This document shows, one piece after another, positions 15,940-23,880 of a stretch of DNA of 64,000 bases. The stretch's first letter is position 1, and each line of letters opens with the position of its first letter. Location: NCBI RefSeq assembly GCF_005870025.1, contig NZ_VATA01000008.1:62001-126000 (forward strand), given 5' to 3'. The notes beneath the pieces were generated by a model. That model made no database searches, was not told where the DNA came from, and saw only the letters and a list, made by a program, of their open reading frames with translations. A program made the translations under genes and the position numbers. This stretch comes from Poseidonocella sp. HB161398 (GTDB lineage: Bacteria > Pseudomonadota > Alphaproteobacteria > Rhodobacterales > Rhodobacteraceae).

Positions 15940-17283
15940 ATGAAGAAAGAGAGCGTCGAGAGCACCGGGCTGGCCCGGGCCGCGCGCCGGGCCGCGGCAT
16001 CCATGGCGGTGGCGGTCCTGGCCCTGTCGGCCGGAACGTCCATGGGGATGGTCAATGACGACCCCGTCCAGCTGCGCCTCTGGACCGTGGCGCCGAAGCT
16101 GAACCGCGACGGCTACCAGGCGGTGATCGACAGGTACCGCGCGGCGCATCCCGAGGTGGAGATCGCGCTGGAATACACCGAAAGCGAGGCCTTCCTGCGG
16201 ACCTACAAGCTGGTGATGTCCTCGGACTCGGCCCCGGACATCATCGAGTGCCCGCAGGGCCAGTCGGTGATGGGCCCGCTCGTCGCCGCCGGCCTGGTCA
16301 TCCCGCTCGAGCCCTATGCCGCGCAGTACGGCTGGACGGACCGGCTGTCGCCGAGCCTCGTCAACCAGGCGCGGATGAGCGACGACGGCCGCTCCTATGG
16401 CAGCGGGACGCTCTACGGCCTGCCGATCAGCGGCAATGTCATCGGCCTCTACTACAACCGCGCGAAGGCGCAGGCGCTCGGGATCGATCCGGAGGCCTTC
16501 GCGACCATGGCGGATGTCGATGCCGCGCTGGCGGCGGCGAAGGAGGCCGGCGAGGTGCCCCTGATGATGGGCAATGTCGACGGCGATCCGCTGGCCAAGC
16601 TCTGGGAGGGCGTGGTCTCGGCCCATGCCGTTCCGGAGGCGAAGCGGGCCTTTGTCTACGGCCGGGCGGGCGCGCGGATCGACACGCCCGGGGTGCTGGC
16701 CGCGACGCAGCATGTGCGGGACTGGGTGGAGGAGACGTACATCTACCGCGGCGCGCCGGGGCTCGGCCGGGACGATGGCGTTGCGCGCTTCGCCCGCGGC
16801 GAGGGCGTCTTCATGGGGCAGGGGACCTGGTACCAGGGGACGCTGGCCGAGGCGATGGGCGACAATGTCGGCTTCGTGCTCTTTCCGCCGGCCGAGGCCG
16901 GGGCGGAGCCGCGGGCCAGCGGCTCGGCGGAGAAGCCCTTCTGCATCTCCTCGAAGTCGCGCCATCCGGAGATCGCCGCCGACCTGATCGACTTCTTCGG
17001 CCGACCGGAGAACGCGCAGATCCTCTATGACGCTTCGCTGCTGCCAATCGCCCCGGCGGAGGTTGACGGCGACCTGCCGATCGCGGGCCAGGTGCTCGAG
17101 GCCTGGACCGCGGTGCTCGGCGCGGGCGAGGGCGGCGGGCTGACGCTTCATACCGACTGGGCCACCTCCTCCATGGGGCGGACGCTCAATGGAGGGCTGC
17201 AGGAGCTCTATGGCGGCCGCATCGACAGCGCGGCGCTGCTTGCGCGGATGCAGCACGACTGGGCCGGGGCCTATGCGCAATGA
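15940..17283 (+). CDS. Sugar ABC transporter substrate-binding protein
   Basis: A 447-residue extracellular solute-binding protein of family 1 (CUT1 sugar importers). A positively charged N-terminus and hydrophobic segment (residues about 15-40) form the export signal. Typical sequence follows: LRLWTVAPKLNRDGYQAVID, SAPDIIECPQGQSVMGPLV, YGLPISGNVIGLYYNRAKAQ and the tail pattern VFMGQGTWYQGTLAEAM. The ATG at 15940 is preceded by an ideal GGGAGGAGGAACC. Its stop overlaps the permease start (ATGA). Substrate cannot be deduced; a glycan fragment or monosaccharide is expected from the class. Confidence 0.9.
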   Translation: MKKESVESTGLARAARRAAASMAVAVLALSAGTSMGMVNDDPVQLRLWTVAPKLNRDGYQAVIDRYRAAHPEVEIALEYTESEAFLRTYKLVMSSDSAPDIIECPQGQSVMGPLVAAGLVIPLEPYAAQYGWTDRLSPSLVNQARMSDDGRSYGSGTLYGLPISGNVIGLYYNRAKAQALGIDPEAFATMADVDAALAAAKEAGEVPLMMGNVDGDPLAKLWEGVVSAHAVPEAKRAFVYGRAGARIDTPGVLAATQHVRDWVEETYIYRGAPGLGRDDGVARFARGEGVFMGQGTWYQGTLAEAMGDNVGFVLFPPAEAGAEPRASGSAEKPFCISSKSRHPEIAADLIDFFGRPENAQILYDASLLPIAPAEVDGDLPIAGQVLEAWTAVLGAGEGGGLTLHTDWATSSMGRTLNGGLQELYGGRIDSAALLARMQHDWAGAYAQ

Positions 17284-18233
17284 GCCTGGCAAGCGATATC
17301 GGCGCGGCGCGCGGTCGGCGGAAGCCGCAGCGCGCCCTGCGCCCGCAGCGGGAGGGTGCCGTGCTGAAAAGCGGGATCGGCGGCCGCTACGCCCCCTATC
17401 TCTGCATCTTCCCGGCGCTGGCGATGTCGCTGTCGTTCATCGGCTTCCCGCTGGCGCAGACGGCCTGGTACTCGCTACATGCCTGGGACGGCATCTCGGC
17501 GCCCGAATGGCGCGGGCTGCAGAACTACGCCCAGGTGCTGGCCTCGGCGAATTTCCAGCAGGCGCTGCAGAATGTCGGCGTGCTCCTCGTGTTCTTCTGC
17601 ATCATCCCGGTTTCGGCCGGGCTGGTGACGGCGGCGATCATCTCCAGGCGGAAGCTGCCGGGGATGGGCTTCTTCCGCAGCGTCCTCTTCCTGCCGCAGG
17701 TCATCGCGCTGGTGGTGACCGGGATGGCCTGGCGCTGGATGTACAGCTTCGAGGGCGTCATCAACCAGATCCTGACGGCCGTCGGGCTGGAGGACTACAC
17801 CCGCATCTGGCTCGGCGATTTCGACTGGGCGCTGCTGGCGGTGGGGCTGGTGATGACCTGGGTGGCCAGCGGCTTCTCCATGGTGCTCTTCCTCTCGGGG
17901 ATCGCCCGGATCGACAGCTCGCTCTATGACGCGGCGCGGATCGACGGCGCGGGCCCGGTCGCGGAATTCTTCGCCGTGACGCTGCCCGGCGTGAAGCAGG
18001 AGCTCGGCGTGGCGGTCACCATCACGCTGGTCGGCGGGCTGCGCGCCTTCGACGTGGTCTATGTCACCACCGCGGGCGGCCCCGGCACGGCCACCACCGT
18101 GCCCGCCTTCGAAATCTACGTGACGGCCTTCCGCGACCAGGCGGTCGGCCAGGCGGCGGCCATGGCGGTGCTTCTGACCGCGATGATCCTGGCGGCCGTG
18201 CTGATCCTGCGGCGCATCATGGGGATGAAGTGA
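17280..18233 (+). CDS. Sugar ABC transporter permease (MalF/UgpA type)
   Basis: A 317-residue inner-membrane permease with six main hydrophobic helices after a basic cytoplasmic N-terminus of about 40 residues. The ATPase-coupling EAA loop is YDAARIDGAGPVAEFFAVTLP. The start ATG overlaps the binding-protein stop, indicating coupled translation. It pairs with the next gene to form the channel of the CUT1 importer. Confidence 0.9.
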   Translation: MSLASDIGAARGRRKPQRALRPQREGAVLKSGIGGRYAPYLCIFPALAMSLSFIGFPLAQTAWYSLHAWDGISAPEWRGLQNYAQVLASANFQQALQNVGVLLVFFCIIPVSAGLVTAAIISRRKLPGMGFFRSVLFLPQVIALVVTGMAWRWMYSFEGVINQILTAVGLEDYTRIWLGDFDWALLAVGLVMTWVASGFSMVLFLSGIARIDSSLYDAARIDGAGPVAEFFAVTLPGVKQELGVAVTITLVGGLRAFDVVYVTTAGGPGTATTVPAFEIYVTAFRDQAVGQAAAMAVLLTAMILAAVLILRRIMGMK

Positions 18234-19057
18234 TGAGACGGGCGAACCTGAACCTGACCGTGAGCTATGCGATCCTCGGGCTGGCCGCGCTGGCGATCCT
18301 GCTGCCGCTCTACAGCATCCTCGTCGTGGCGATCTCGCCGCAATCCGCCCCGGCCATCGGCCTCGGCCTGCCGGCCGATCCGCAATGGTCGAATTTCGCC
18401 GCGGCCTGGGCGCAGGGCAATTTCGGCGTGCTCATCAAGAACAGCACCGTCATCGCGGTCAGCGTCGTTGCCGTCGCCGTGGTCTTCTCGGTGCTCAGCG
18501 GCTTCGCCTTCAGCATGATGGAATTCCCCGGCAAGCGGCTACTCTTCCTGCCCCTGCTCGTCGGCCTGGTCCTGCCCTTCGAGGCGGTGATCCTGCCGCT
18601 CTACTACAACCTGCGCGCCCTCGGCCTGACCGACAGCCCGCTCGGCGTGATCCTGCCCGAGGTCGGCCTCTATGTCGCCTTCGGGACGCTCTGGATGCGG
18701 GCGGTCTTCGCCGGGGTCAGCCGCGAGATCGTCGAGGCCGCGCGGATCGACGGCGCCAATGCCATGCAGCTTCTGTGGATCGTGCTGATCCCGATGTGCC
18801 GCCCGGCGATCACCACGCTCGTCGTGCTCTTCTTCCTGTGGAGCTGGAACGAGTTCCTGGTCTCGCTGGTCATCCTCCAGGATCCGCTGCAGCGGACCGC
18901 CCCGGCCGGGCTCGGGGCCTTCGTGGGCGAGTACCTGACCAATGTGCCCCTGCTCGCGGCCGGGGCCATCTATGTCGCGCTCCCGGTGGTGATCGTCTAC
19001 TTCTTCCTGCAGCGATACATCATCGAGGGGCTGACCCAGGGCGCCGTCAAAGGCTGA
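18233..19057 (+). CDS. Sugar ABC transporter permease (MalG/UgpE type)
   Basis: A 274-residue MalG-type permease with six predicted helices and the EAA loop EAARIDGANAMQLLWIVLIP. The start is the ATG at 18233, overlapping the preceding TGA (TGATG). The C-terminus YIIEGLTQGAVKG is the standard family ending. It closes the core transporter operon; operator O4 follows 45 bases later. Confidence 0.92.
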   Translation: MRRANLNLTVSYAILGLAALAILLPLYSILVVAISPQSAPAIGLGLPADPQWSNFAAAWAQGNFGVLIKNSTVIAVSVVAVAVVFSVLSGFAFSMMEFPGKRLLFLPLLVGLVLPFEAVILPLYYNLRALGLTDSPLGVILPEVGLYVAFGTLWMRAVFAGVSREIVEAARIDGANAMQLLWIVLIPMCRPAITTLVVLFFLWSWNEFLVSLVILQDPLQRTAPAGLGAFVGEYLTNVPLLAAGAIYVALPVVIVYFFLQRYIIEGLTQGAVKG

Positions 19058-19101
19058 CCCTGGCGTCGCCAGCGGCCTGCCGGCCGCGCTCCCGACGCGG
19101 T

Positions 19102-19115
19102 TTGGACCGATCCAA
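19102..19115. promoter_or_regulatory. LacI-type operator O4 (upstream of UPF0303 and second tectonin gene)
   Basis: TTGGACCGATCCAA, with perfect TTGGA and TCCAA arms and the central CG. It lies 57 bases before the next start codon. It suggests that the last two genes have a separate promoter under the same LacI regulator as the ABC operon. Confidence 0.75.
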
Positions 19116-19172
19116 GTGCCGCTGGCGACGCATCGTCTTCCGCAACACCAACCGAAGGAAAGGACCATCTCC

Positions 19173-19649
19173 ATGCCTGGAATGCCCTCAGCCCAGACGC
19201 TTCTCGACCAGGAGAAGCGCTTCGTCTTCCCCCGCCTCGCCGAAAGCGACGGCATCCGCATCGGCAGGCGCATCCTCGAGCTTGCCGAGGCGCGCGACCT
19301 GCCCGTCACCGTCGAGGTCCGGCGCCTCGGGCGGGTCGTCTTCCGCGCCGCGCGCGAGGGGACCAATGCCGAGAACGACATGTACCTCGCCGGCAAGGCC
19401 CGCGTGGTCGAGCGCTTCAGCCATTCGAGCTTCTACGAGCGGCAGCGCCATGCCGAAAGCGGCGGCGACTTCACCCGCGACACCGGGCTGCCCTTCCCCG
19501 AATTCGCGCCCTTTGGCGGCGGCATTCCGCTGCTGGTCGAGGGCGAGGGCCCGGTGGGCGCCGTCATGGTCTCGGGCCTGGCCCAGGAAGACGACCACGC
19601 GCTGATCGTCGAGGCGATGGACAGCCTCCTGGCAGGCGCCCATGCGTGA
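19173..19649 (+). CDS. UPF0303/GlcG-like (DUF336 fold) protein
   Basis: A 158-residue cytoplasmic protein resembling the UPF0303 family, related to GlcG/HbpS haem-binding-like folds. Matching parts are ILELAEARDLPVTVEVRRLG, NDMYLAGKARVVERFSHSS and GGGIPLLVEGEGPVGAVMVS, followed by LAQEDDHALIVEAMDSLLA. The ATG at 19173 follows CGAAGGAAAGGACC. Such proteins are often encoded in sugar-uptake operons with no defined activity. It overlaps the second tectonin gene by 8 bases and lies behind operator O4, so both are probably co-expressed with the sugar transporter. Confidence 0.75.
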   Translation: MPGMPSAQTLLDQEKRFVFPRLAESDGIRIGRRILELAEARDLPVTVEVRRLGRVVFRAAREGTNAENDMYLAGKARVVERFSHSSFYERQRHAESGGDFTRDTGLPFPEFAPFGGGIPLLVEGEGPVGAVMVSGLAQEDDHALIVEAMDSLLAGAHA

Positions 19650-20457
19650 TCTCGGCGAGACCCCGGGCGCGGGCAAGCGCGGCACCGACATGCTCTCCTC
19701 GCTCTACCTGCCGCCGGGGCCGGACGGGCAGTGCCATCTCTACGAGCCCGAGACCATGGCCTGGGCGCGGATCGAGTTCGATGGCGACTACTTCCGCGGC
19801 ACCGACATCGCGATCGGCGCGGATGGCAGCGTCTGGGTCGTCGGCAACGATCCCCGCCCGGGCGGCTTCGGCATCTACCGCTGGAACGGCCGCGTCATGG
19901 AGGATCGCGGCGGCGCCGGGACCGGCATCGCGGTGGGCCCCGACGGCCTGCCCTGGACGGTGGATGACGCGGGCAATATCGCGCGGCTGACGCCCGAGGG
20001 CTGGCGCGCCGTGCCGGGGCAGGCGCGCGACATCGGCATCGGCGCGGATGGCAGCGTCTGGATCATCGGCTGCGACCGGCGCGAGGGCGGCTACGGCATC
20101 TACCGCCGCGAGGGCGGGGACTGGGTCGATGCCGGCGGGGCGGCGCTCCGGATCAGCGTCTCGCCCGAGGGCGAGCCCTGGGTGGTGACCGAGCAGAACT
20201 TCATCTTCCGCAGGCTCGGCGAGCGCTGGTTCCAGGTGCAGGGCGGGGCGGTGGACATCGCCGTCGGCGCCGACGGCAATGTCTGGATCGCGGGGTCCGA
20301 CCATGGCTGGCACGGCGGCTACACGGTCTATCACTGGAACGGCCGCAATTTCGAGTCGATCGGCAGCGCCGGCGGCCGCGTGGCGGTGGCGCCGAACGGC
20401 ATGCTGTGGCTGATCAACTTCCGCAACGGCGTCTACCGCCGCGTCGTGCGGGTCTGA
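19642..20457 (+). CDS. Tectonin-type beta-propeller protein 2
   Basis: A 271-residue protein built of six clear repeats in three long-short pairs: DIAIGADGSVWVVGND, GIAVGPDGLPWTVDD, DIGIGADGSVWIIGCD, RISVSPEGEPWVVTE, DIAVGADGNVWIAGSD and RVAVAPNGMLWLINF. Long blades end in GIYRW or TVYHWNG-like segments. This is the expected layout of a six-bladed tectonin propeller. It starts inside the end of the UPF0303 gene (8-base overlap). There is no signal peptide. A 47-base stretch in blade 3 is identical to the first tectonin gene, indicating recent duplication or conversion. Glycan binding is a guess from eukaryotic and invertebrate tectonins. Confidence 0.82.
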   Translation: MRDLGETPGAGKRGTDMLSSLYLPPGPDGQCHLYEPETMAWARIEFDGDYFRGTDIAIGADGSVWVVGNDPRPGGFGIYRWNGRVMEDRGGAGTGIAVGPDGLPWTVDDAGNIARLTPEGWRAVPGQARDIGIGADGSVWIIGCDRREGGYGIYRREGGDWVDAGGAALRISVSPEGEPWVVTEQNFIFRRLGERWFQVQGGAVDIAVGADGNVWIAGSDHGWHGGYTVYHWNGRNFESIGSAGGRVAVAPNGMLWLINFRNGVYRRVVRV

Positions 20458-20462
20458 GGCGC

Positions 20463-20493
20463 GCGGGCCGGAGCGGACTCCGGTCCGGCCCGC
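20463..20493. terminator. Bidirectional terminator-like hairpin
   Basis: The arms GCGGGCCGGA and TCCGGCCCGC (perfect 10-base stem, 11-base loop) lie between the convergent tectonin and SDR genes. There is no T-run, but the position suits a shared 3' structure. Confidence 0.45.
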
Positions 20494-20502
20494 GGCGGCG
20501 CG

Positions 20503-21267
20503 CTAGGGCATGAACTGGCCGCCATTCACCTCGAGCACCTGGCCGGTGACGTAGCCGCCGCTGCGGTTCGAGGCGAGGAAGAGGAAGGCCGGCGCGATCT
20601 CCTCGGGCCGGCCGAAGCGCCCCATCGGGATCCCGGCCGAGACCGCCGCGCGGCCGGCCGCGTCCTTGTCGGCATGGAAGGCGGTGTCGACCGTGCCCGG
20701 CGAGACCGTGTTGAAGCGGATGCCGTCGGCGGTGTGGAAGGTCACCCAGTTCTTCTGGATGTTCTGCAGCCAGGCCTTGGCCGCGCCGTAGAGGCCCGCG
20801 CCGGGTCCGCCGCCCGTGCTGCCCGCGATCGAGCCCACCAGGATCACCGAGGCCATCTCGCCCCGCTCGGCGGCCGAGCGCTTCAGATGGGGCAGGGCGA
20901 AGCGGGTGCACATCAGCGCCGAGCGGCAATTGACGTCGCCCACCGCGTCGTAGAACGCGTCGTCGATCTCTCCCAGCGGCTTGCGCCCGACCAGCGCGCC
21001 TGCGTTGTTCACCAGGATGTCGATGCCGCCGAGCTGTGCCGCCGCGGTCTCCACCACCCGTTCGCAGTCCTCTGTCCGTGACAGGTCGCCCGCCGCGAAG
21101 ACGGCGCCGCCGAGTCCCTCGAGCAGCGTTTCGAGTCCCTCGGGCGTCCGCCTGCCGTTCAGGCAGACCTTTGCGCCGGCCTCGGCAAAGGCCCGTGCGG
21201 CCGCCAGGCCGATACCCTGGGTCGATCCGGTAACCAGGACGCGGCGCCCGGCAAGATCTTCGTACAT
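20503..21267 (-). CDS. Short-chain dehydrogenase/reductase (SDR)
   Basis: A 254-residue classical SDR. The cofactor motif is TGSTQGIG at residues 13-20, NNAG at 87-90, and the catalytic tetrad includes S146, Y160 and K164 (YGAAK). The NGRR segment after beta-strand 2 suggests NADP(H) preference. The ending VTGQVLEVNGGQFMP is standard. It is divergent from an IclR regulator and the dgoK/dgoA genes, so it may oxidise a sugar or sugar acid in the same pathway; substrate is inferred only from context. The start is the ATG at 21267; an AGGAGGAAAAT ribosome-binding site precedes it. Confidence 0.88.
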   Translation of the reverse strand: MYEDLAGRRVLVTGSTQGIGLAAARAFAEAGAKVCLNGRRTPEGLETLLEGLGGAVFAAGDLSRTEDCERVVETAAAQLGGIDILVNNAGALVGRKPLGEIDDAFYDAVGDVNCRSALMCTRFALPHLKRSAAERGEMASVILVGSIAGSTGGGPGAGLYGAAKAWLQNIQKNWVTFHTADGIRFNTVSPGTVDTAFHADKDAAGRAAVSAGIPMGRFGRPEEIAPAFLFLASNRSGGYVTGQVLEVNGGQFMP

Positions 21268-21330
21268 AATGATTTTCCTCCTGCTCCGGGCCCGCCCGGC
21301 CCCCCGGCCGTCACGGTCCCGATTCTGTGG

Positions 21331-21349
21331 TGTCTCACTAAATGGGACA
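21331..21349. promoter_or_regulatory. Candidate IclR operator between SDR and iclR-type genes
   Basis: The imperfect inverted repeat TGTCTCA-CTAAA-TGGGACA (one mismatch) sits in an AT-rich patch of the divergent intergenic region, just upstream of a sigma70-like promoter for the regulator. It is a plausible autoregulatory and SDR-controlling site. Confidence 0.4.
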
Positions 21350-21361
21350 TAGCAATACTAT

Positions 21362-21390
21362 TTGACACATCTGGCGCCGTGATTCATAGT
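21362..21390 (+). promoter_or_regulatory. Sigma70-like promoter of the iclR-dgo-tct operon
   Basis: A consensus TTGACA at 21362-21367 is followed after 17 bases by CATAGT at 21385-21390 (four of six matches to TATAAT). Transcription would begin near 21397, giving a short leader to the TTG start at 21417. Confidence 0.5.
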
Positions 21391-21416
21391 CCCGCCGCAA
21401 AGAGGAGGAGGGGAAT

Positions 21417-22217
21417 TTGGAGGAGGATCGCGACACCAGGACCGCATCCGGCGCGGCGAAAGGGACCCAGACGCTGATGCGCGGGCTCGAAGTCGTCCGG
21501 CTGGTCTCGGAAGGGGTCTCGGATGCCGGGGGCATCGGCCGCGCCCTCGGCGTGCCGCGCAGCACGGCGCACCGGCTGCTGGCCAGCCTGGTGGCCGCGG
21601 GCTACCTGCACCACGTTCCGCAATCGGGCTATCTGCTGGGGCCGCAGCTGATCTTCCTCGGCCAGCGCGCGCGCGAACAGCGCCCGGTCCAGGCGCTCGC
21701 CGCGCCGGTGCTGCGGCGGCTGGCCGAGCTGACCGGCGACACCGTGCATCTGGGCGTGCCCGACGGGGCGGAGGTGCTCTATCTCGACAAGATCGAGGGC
21801 ACGCGGGGCCTGGAGATGCGCTCGCGCCCGGGGCAGCGGATGCCGCTGGCGCTGACCGGGCTCGGCAAGGCGATGATGATCGCCATGCCGCCCGAGCGCT
21901 GGGAGCCGCTCTACCGCGCCGCCGCCGAAATCCAGTCCCGCCATCCCGGCCGCGTGCCGCCGCGGCCCTGGCCGGAATTCCGCGACGACCTCGAGGCCGC
22001 CGCAGGCCGGGGCTACTCCCTCGACCTCGAGGAGAACGAATTCGGCATCCGCTGCGTCGGCGCGCCGGTGCGCGATGTCTCGGGGCAGGTGGCCGCGGGG
22101 CTCAGCGTCGCCAGCGCGGTGCCCTTCATGCCCGAAAGCCGCCTGGCCGAGCTCGGCCCCGTCGTCGCGGCCCATGCCGCGGAAATCACCCGCAGCCTCG
22201 GAGGCAGCCCCGCATGA
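21417..22217 (+). CDS. IclR-family transcriptional regulator
   Basis: A 266-residue IclR regulator. The N-terminal winged helix (about residues 20-80) includes GGIGRALGVPRSTAHRLLASL. The C-terminal effector domain contains LYLDKIEGTRGLEMRSRPGQ, PLALTGLGKAM and the conserved GIRCVGAPVRDVSGQVAAGLSV. Translation probably starts at TTG 21417, since AGAGGAGGAGGGG lies immediately upstream. It overlaps dgoK (ATGA) and is the first gene of the sugar-acid operon, so it is the likely effector-responsive regulator of the pathway and of the divergent SDR. Confidence 0.9.
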   Translation: MEEDRDTRTASGAAKGTQTLMRGLEVVRLVSEGVSDAGGIGRALGVPRSTAHRLLASLVAAGYLHHVPQSGYLLGPQLIFLGQRAREQRPVQALAAPVLRRLAELTGDTVHLGVPDGAEVLYLDKIEGTRGLEMRSRPGQRMPLALTGLGKAMMIAMPPERWEPLYRAAAEIQSRHPGRVPPRPWPEFRDDLEAAAGRGYSLDLEENEFGIRCVGAPVRDVSGQVAAGLSVASAVPFMPESRLAELGPVVAAHAAEITRSLGGSPA

Positions 22218-23179
22218 CCGGACCGCACACCGCGCTGATCGCGCTCGACTGGGGCACCTCGAGCCTGCGCGCCTACCGGATGGGGGCGGCGGGCGAGATC
22301 CTCGAGACCCGCTCCAGCGGCGCCGGCATCCAGCATCTTCCCGCCCCGGGCGAGGACGGGTTCGAGGCCGCCTTCGAGGCGATCTGCGGCGACTGGCTCG
22401 CCGCGGCGCCGGTGCCGGTGGTGGCCGCGGGCATGGTCGGCAGCGCCCAGGGCTGGCGCGAGGTGCCCTATCTGCGCTGCCCGGCGGGTCCGGACGCGCT
22501 GGCCGGGGCCTCGCTGGGCTTCGAGACCCGAGCGGGCCATCGCGTGACCATCGCGCCGGGGCTGATCCACGATCCCGAGGGCGGCACGCCCGACGTGATG
22601 CGCGGCGAGGAAATCCAGATCGCGGGCACGCTGGCGGCCCATCCCGAGGCGGCGCGCGACGCGCTCATCGTCCTGCCCGGCACCCATTCGAAATGGGCGA
22701 GCCTCCGCGACGGGCAGGTGGCGGGTTTCGCGACCTACATGACCGGCGAGCTCTTCGCGGTCTTCCGCGCGCATTCGATCCTCGGGCGGCTGATGCCTGA
22801 GGCGGCGCCGGACGCGGAGGACTGGGACGCTTTCGGTGAAGGGCTGGAGCGCGCCCGCGACGGCGCGCTCGGCCATGCGCTCTTCAGTGTCCGCACGCTG
22901 GGCCTGACCGGGCGGATCGCGCCCGAAGGTCTGGCCGACTACATGTCCGGACTGCTGATCGGCCACGAGATCCTCGCCGCGGCCGAGGCCGAAGGACAGG
23001 ACCGCCCGCTCTATCTCGTCGGCGAGGGCGAGCTGTGCCGCCGCTACGAACGCGCGCTTTCGCAGCTTCTCGGCCGCGCCCCCGCGGCCCAGCCCGGCAA
23101 TCCCGCCCCGGCCGGGCTCTTCAGTCTTGCCGGAGCCGCCGGGCTCCTGGCGCCGGAAAAGGAAACCAGCCATGTCTGA
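22214..23179 (+). CDS. dgoK: 2-dehydro-3-deoxygalactonokinase
   Basis: A 321-residue sugar-acid kinase of the DgoK family, which phosphorylates 2-keto-3-deoxygalactonate in the DeLey-Doudoroff pathway. Family features include the N-terminal phosphate loop ALDWGTSSLRAYRM, VVAAGMVGSAQGW, IAPGLIHDPEGGTPDVMRGE, the LPGTHSKWASL segment and the FTG-like YMTGELFAV. It starts within the iclR stop codon and overlaps dgoA by 8 bases, so the three are a coupled operon. Confidence 0.92.
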   Translation: MTGPHTALIALDWGTSSLRAYRMGAAGEILETRSSGAGIQHLPAPGEDGFEAAFEAICGDWLAAAPVPVVAAGMVGSAQGWREVPYLRCPAGPDALAGASLGFETRAGHRVTIAPGLIHDPEGGTPDVMRGEEIQIAGTLAAHPEAARDALIVLPGTHSKWASLRDGQVAGFATYMTGELFAVFRAHSILGRLMPEAAPDAEDWDAFGEGLERARDGALGHALFSVRTLGLTGRIAPEGLADYMSGLLIGHEILAAAEAEGQDRPLYLVGEGELCRRYERALSQLLGRAPAAQPGNPAPAGLFSLAGAAGLLAPEKETSHV

Positions 23180-23825
23180 CAGCCTTCTGCAAGCCCGCTT
23201 CGACGCGGCGATGGCGGCCCTGCCGCTGGTGGCGATCCTGCGCGGCCTGACCCCGCAGGACTGCCTGCCGGTGTGCCGCGCACTCGAGGCGACCGGGTTC
23301 CGCCTGATGGAGATCCCGCTGAACTCGCCCGAGCCCTTCGACAGCATCGCGCAGGTCCGTGCCGCCATGCCCGCCGAAGTGCTGGTCGGCGCGGGCACCG
23401 TGACCTCGGTCGAGGCGGTCGCGCAGCTGGCCCAGACCGGTGCCGAGCTCGCGGTGATGCCGCATGCCGATACCAAGGTGATCCGCGCCGCCAAGGCGGC
23501 CGGGCTCCTCTGCGTGCCGGGCGTCGCCACCCCGACCGAGGCCTTCGCGGCGCTCGAGGCCGGGGCGGATGCGCTGAAGATCTTCCCCGCCGAGCTGGTC
23601 GGCCCGGCGGCGATCCGCGCGATGCGCGCGGTGCTGCCCAAGGGCACGCGGCTCTTGCCGGTCGGCGGGATTTCCCCGGCCACGATGGCGCCCTTCCTCG
23701 AGGCGGGCGTCGCGGGCTTCGGCCTGGGCAGCGCGCTCTACCGCCCCGGCGACAGCGCCGAAACGGTGGCAGGCCACGCCCGCGATTTCGTGGCGGCCTA
23801 TCTGGGGCAGGCGGTCCCGGCCTGA
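23172..23825 (+). CDS. dgoA: 2-dehydro-3-deoxy-6-phosphogalactonate aldolase
   Basis: A 217-residue class I aldolase of the KDPG/KDPGal family that splits KDPGal to pyruvate and glyceraldehyde 3-phosphate. The Schiff-base lysine is K136 in ADALKIFPAE, and AILRGL near the N-terminus (R24) with E48 complete the active site. The phosphate-binding PVGGIS segment is present. The start is the ATG at 23172, overlapping the dgoK stop. Adjacent dgoK favours KDPGal over KDPG as substrate. Confidence 0.92.
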   Translation: MSDSLLQARFDAAMAALPLVAILRGLTPQDCLPVCRALEATGFRLMEIPLNSPEPFDSIAQVRAAMPAEVLVGAGTVTSVEAVAQLAQTGAELAVMPHADTKVIRAAKAAGLLCVPGVATPTEAFAALEAGADALKIFPAELVGPAAIRAMRAVLPKGTRLLPVGGISPATMAPFLEAGVAGFGLGSALYRPGDSAETVAGHARDFVAAYLGQAVPA

Positions 23826-23880
23826 GACATTCCGCGGTCCCGCCGCGTGGCGGGCCGCCCATTTCCTGTGGAGGATAACG

